In this document: piece by piece, positions 10,938 to 11,759 of the stretch
Layout: each line of letters starts with the position of its first letter
Numbering within the stretch: position 1 is the first letter of the stretch
NCBI GenBank assembly: GCA_031383405.1
Contig: JANMZO010000158.1
Coordinates: 1-11,759 of the forward strand
Length of the DNA: 11,759 nucleotides
Origin: JANMZO01 sp031383405
GTDB taxonomy: Bacteria > Actinomycetota > Acidimicrobiia > Acidimicrobiales > JANYDT01
Direction: 5' to 3'
Notes under the pieces: generated by a model
The model's input: the letters and a program-made list of their open reading frames with translations, nothing else
The model's database searches: none
Told to the model about the DNA's origin: nothing
Translations under genes and position numbers: made by a program

Positions 10938-11759
10938 TCAGGTATTGCGGTCGCGACGGGCTCGGCTGGCCGCTTCCAGCGTGGCCTTCTCGTCAGCCGT
11001 CAGGGAGTTCATCCCGCTCGCAGCGATTTTGTCGAGGATCCGGTCGACATCGTTCTGTGTCGCTGCTGACGGGCCGGTCGAACTGCCCGCCCACGGCCCC
11101 ACCACCGTTGAACCGCCGTCTTTCGCTTTGCGACGGGGGGTCGGCTTCGGTTTCGGCGAACGCTTGACCGTCACGCGAGTCGATCCGGGTCCAACGATGA
11201 ATGCGGGTAAACGAACCAGGGGTACCCACGGCACCGATCTTCCGAACCCGAACGCCCGAAGCAGGATCAACGCAGTCGCGGCCACCAGAAGTTCGAAGAG
11301 TACGGCCAGGAACATACGGTCGCCGAGATACCGCAGGACATCCATTCCGATTAGGACGGCCGCCAGGACCCATGCCGGAATACCGAAGAAGAACCGGGCC
11401 GTCGGGCGATCCGCGACAAACGCCACAAACACGCCGATCTCCAGTAGACGTATCGCTTCGAGGTTGATCTGACCGACGGACATAAGATTCGAAAGCGTCG
11501 ACCCACCGATGAGGTAAAAACATCCGGTTGTCACGACCGCAGGCACAATGACGCAACACCCCACGAAGCGGGTAAACCGGACGCGTCCGAAGTCACTCTC
11601 AAGTTGGTTTCCAAACCACCATATAACGCCGATGGTCAGCATCGTCCAGATGTCGGGCCGATTCAGAAGCGGCCAGGTGGCCAGGCGCCACACCTGACCG
11701 CGAACGATGTCGGGTGGATAGAACGCCAACCAGCGAAGCAACGACTTGTCGAGAGCGTA
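10938..11759 (-). CDS. Rhomboid-fold membrane protein, apparently catalytically inactive, with DUF6576-like tail (5' end outside window)
   Basis: The frame is open to the window edge, so the N-terminus is missing; 273 residues are visible. Near the edge, GQVWRLATWPLLN, then WWFGNQLESDFGRVRF, match the rhomboid pattern of 'WRl.T..f' followed by 'G..lE...G..rF'. Several hydrophobic helices follow to about residue 175 (FVGCCVIVPAVVTTGCFYLI, IGVFVAFVA, IPAWVLAAVLIG, MFLAVLFELLVAATALILL). The catalytic GxSG serine motif and the later membrane His are not visible, so this looks like a pseudoprotease. A basic Pro/Lys linker leads to a C-terminal segment, DVDRILDKIAASGMNSLTAD and on, resembling DUF6576, a short tail known from bacterial rhomboid-family proteins. 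The substrate or partner is unknown. TTG at 11741 could be read as a start, but the rhomboid fold argues for a start beyond the edge. Confidence 0.7.
   Translation of the reverse strand, partial: YALDKSLLRWLAFYPPDIVRGQVWRLATWPLLNRPDIWTMLTIGVIWWFGNQLESDFGRVRFTRFVGCCVIVPAVVTTGCFYLIGGSTLSNLMSVGQINLEAIRLLEIGVFVAFVADRPTARFFFGIPAWVLAAVLIGMDVLRYLGDRMFLAVLFELLVAATALILLRAFGFGRSVPWVPLVRLPAFIVGPGSTRVTVKRSPKPKPTPRRKAKDGGSTVVGPWAGSSTGPSAATQNDVDRILDKIAASGMNSLTADEKATLEAASRARRDRNT

Overview
The window is chromosomal DNA from a high-GC actinobacterium. I infer a member of the Acidimicrobiia or a relative, but only from gene content: NucS-type mismatch repair, a DUF222/13E12-like gene, a cyclase-STAND ATPase, and start codons sitting 6-7 nt after TANNNT -10 boxes. 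No sequence search was possible. There are no rRNA or tRNA genes, insertion sequences, CRISPR arrays or phage genes that I can see.

Left end (1-650): the 5' part of a leftward gene resembling DUF222/13E12 HNH proteins runs off the edge. Its -35 region is covered by a near-consensus LexA (SOS) box. About 370 bp of apparently non-coding DNA follows, ending in two tandem hairpins.

Block 654-3684 (leftward): hisC-hisB-hisH-nucS form a tight operon. The his genes overlap by 4 bp (ATGA and TTGA), and nucS starts 15 bp after hisH. HisC, HisB and HisH serve histidine synthesis. NucS is the mismatch endonuclease that replaces MutS/MutL in most actinobacteria. The other his genes are not in the window.

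Block 3782-6876 (rightward): a 63-residue helical protein of unknown function, then a ~908-residue signalling protein with an N-terminal class III nucleotide cyclase, an NB-ARC/STAND ATPase and a helical C-terminal region.

Block 6863-9715 (leftward): an NTF2-like lipoprotein whose end overlaps the cyclase gene end by 14 bp, a DUF4397-like membrane-anchored exported protein, endonuclease III (nth), and a possible 23-residue single-pass membrane microprotein just upstream of nth.

Right end: rlmN (rightward) encodes the radical-SAM methyltransferase for 23S rRNA and tRNA. It converges, through a strong two-tier hairpin, on a partial leftward gene for a rhomboid-fold membrane protein. The visible part of that protein shows no catalytic Ser/His and carries a DUF6576-like tail.

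Most genes are ordinary housekeeping or regulatory genes. The most interesting items are the LexA-box/DUF222 promoter, the microprotein upstream of nth, the non-canonical cyclase site, the apparent pseudo-rhomboid and the recurring leaderless-promoter pattern. I see no convincing new multi-gene system.
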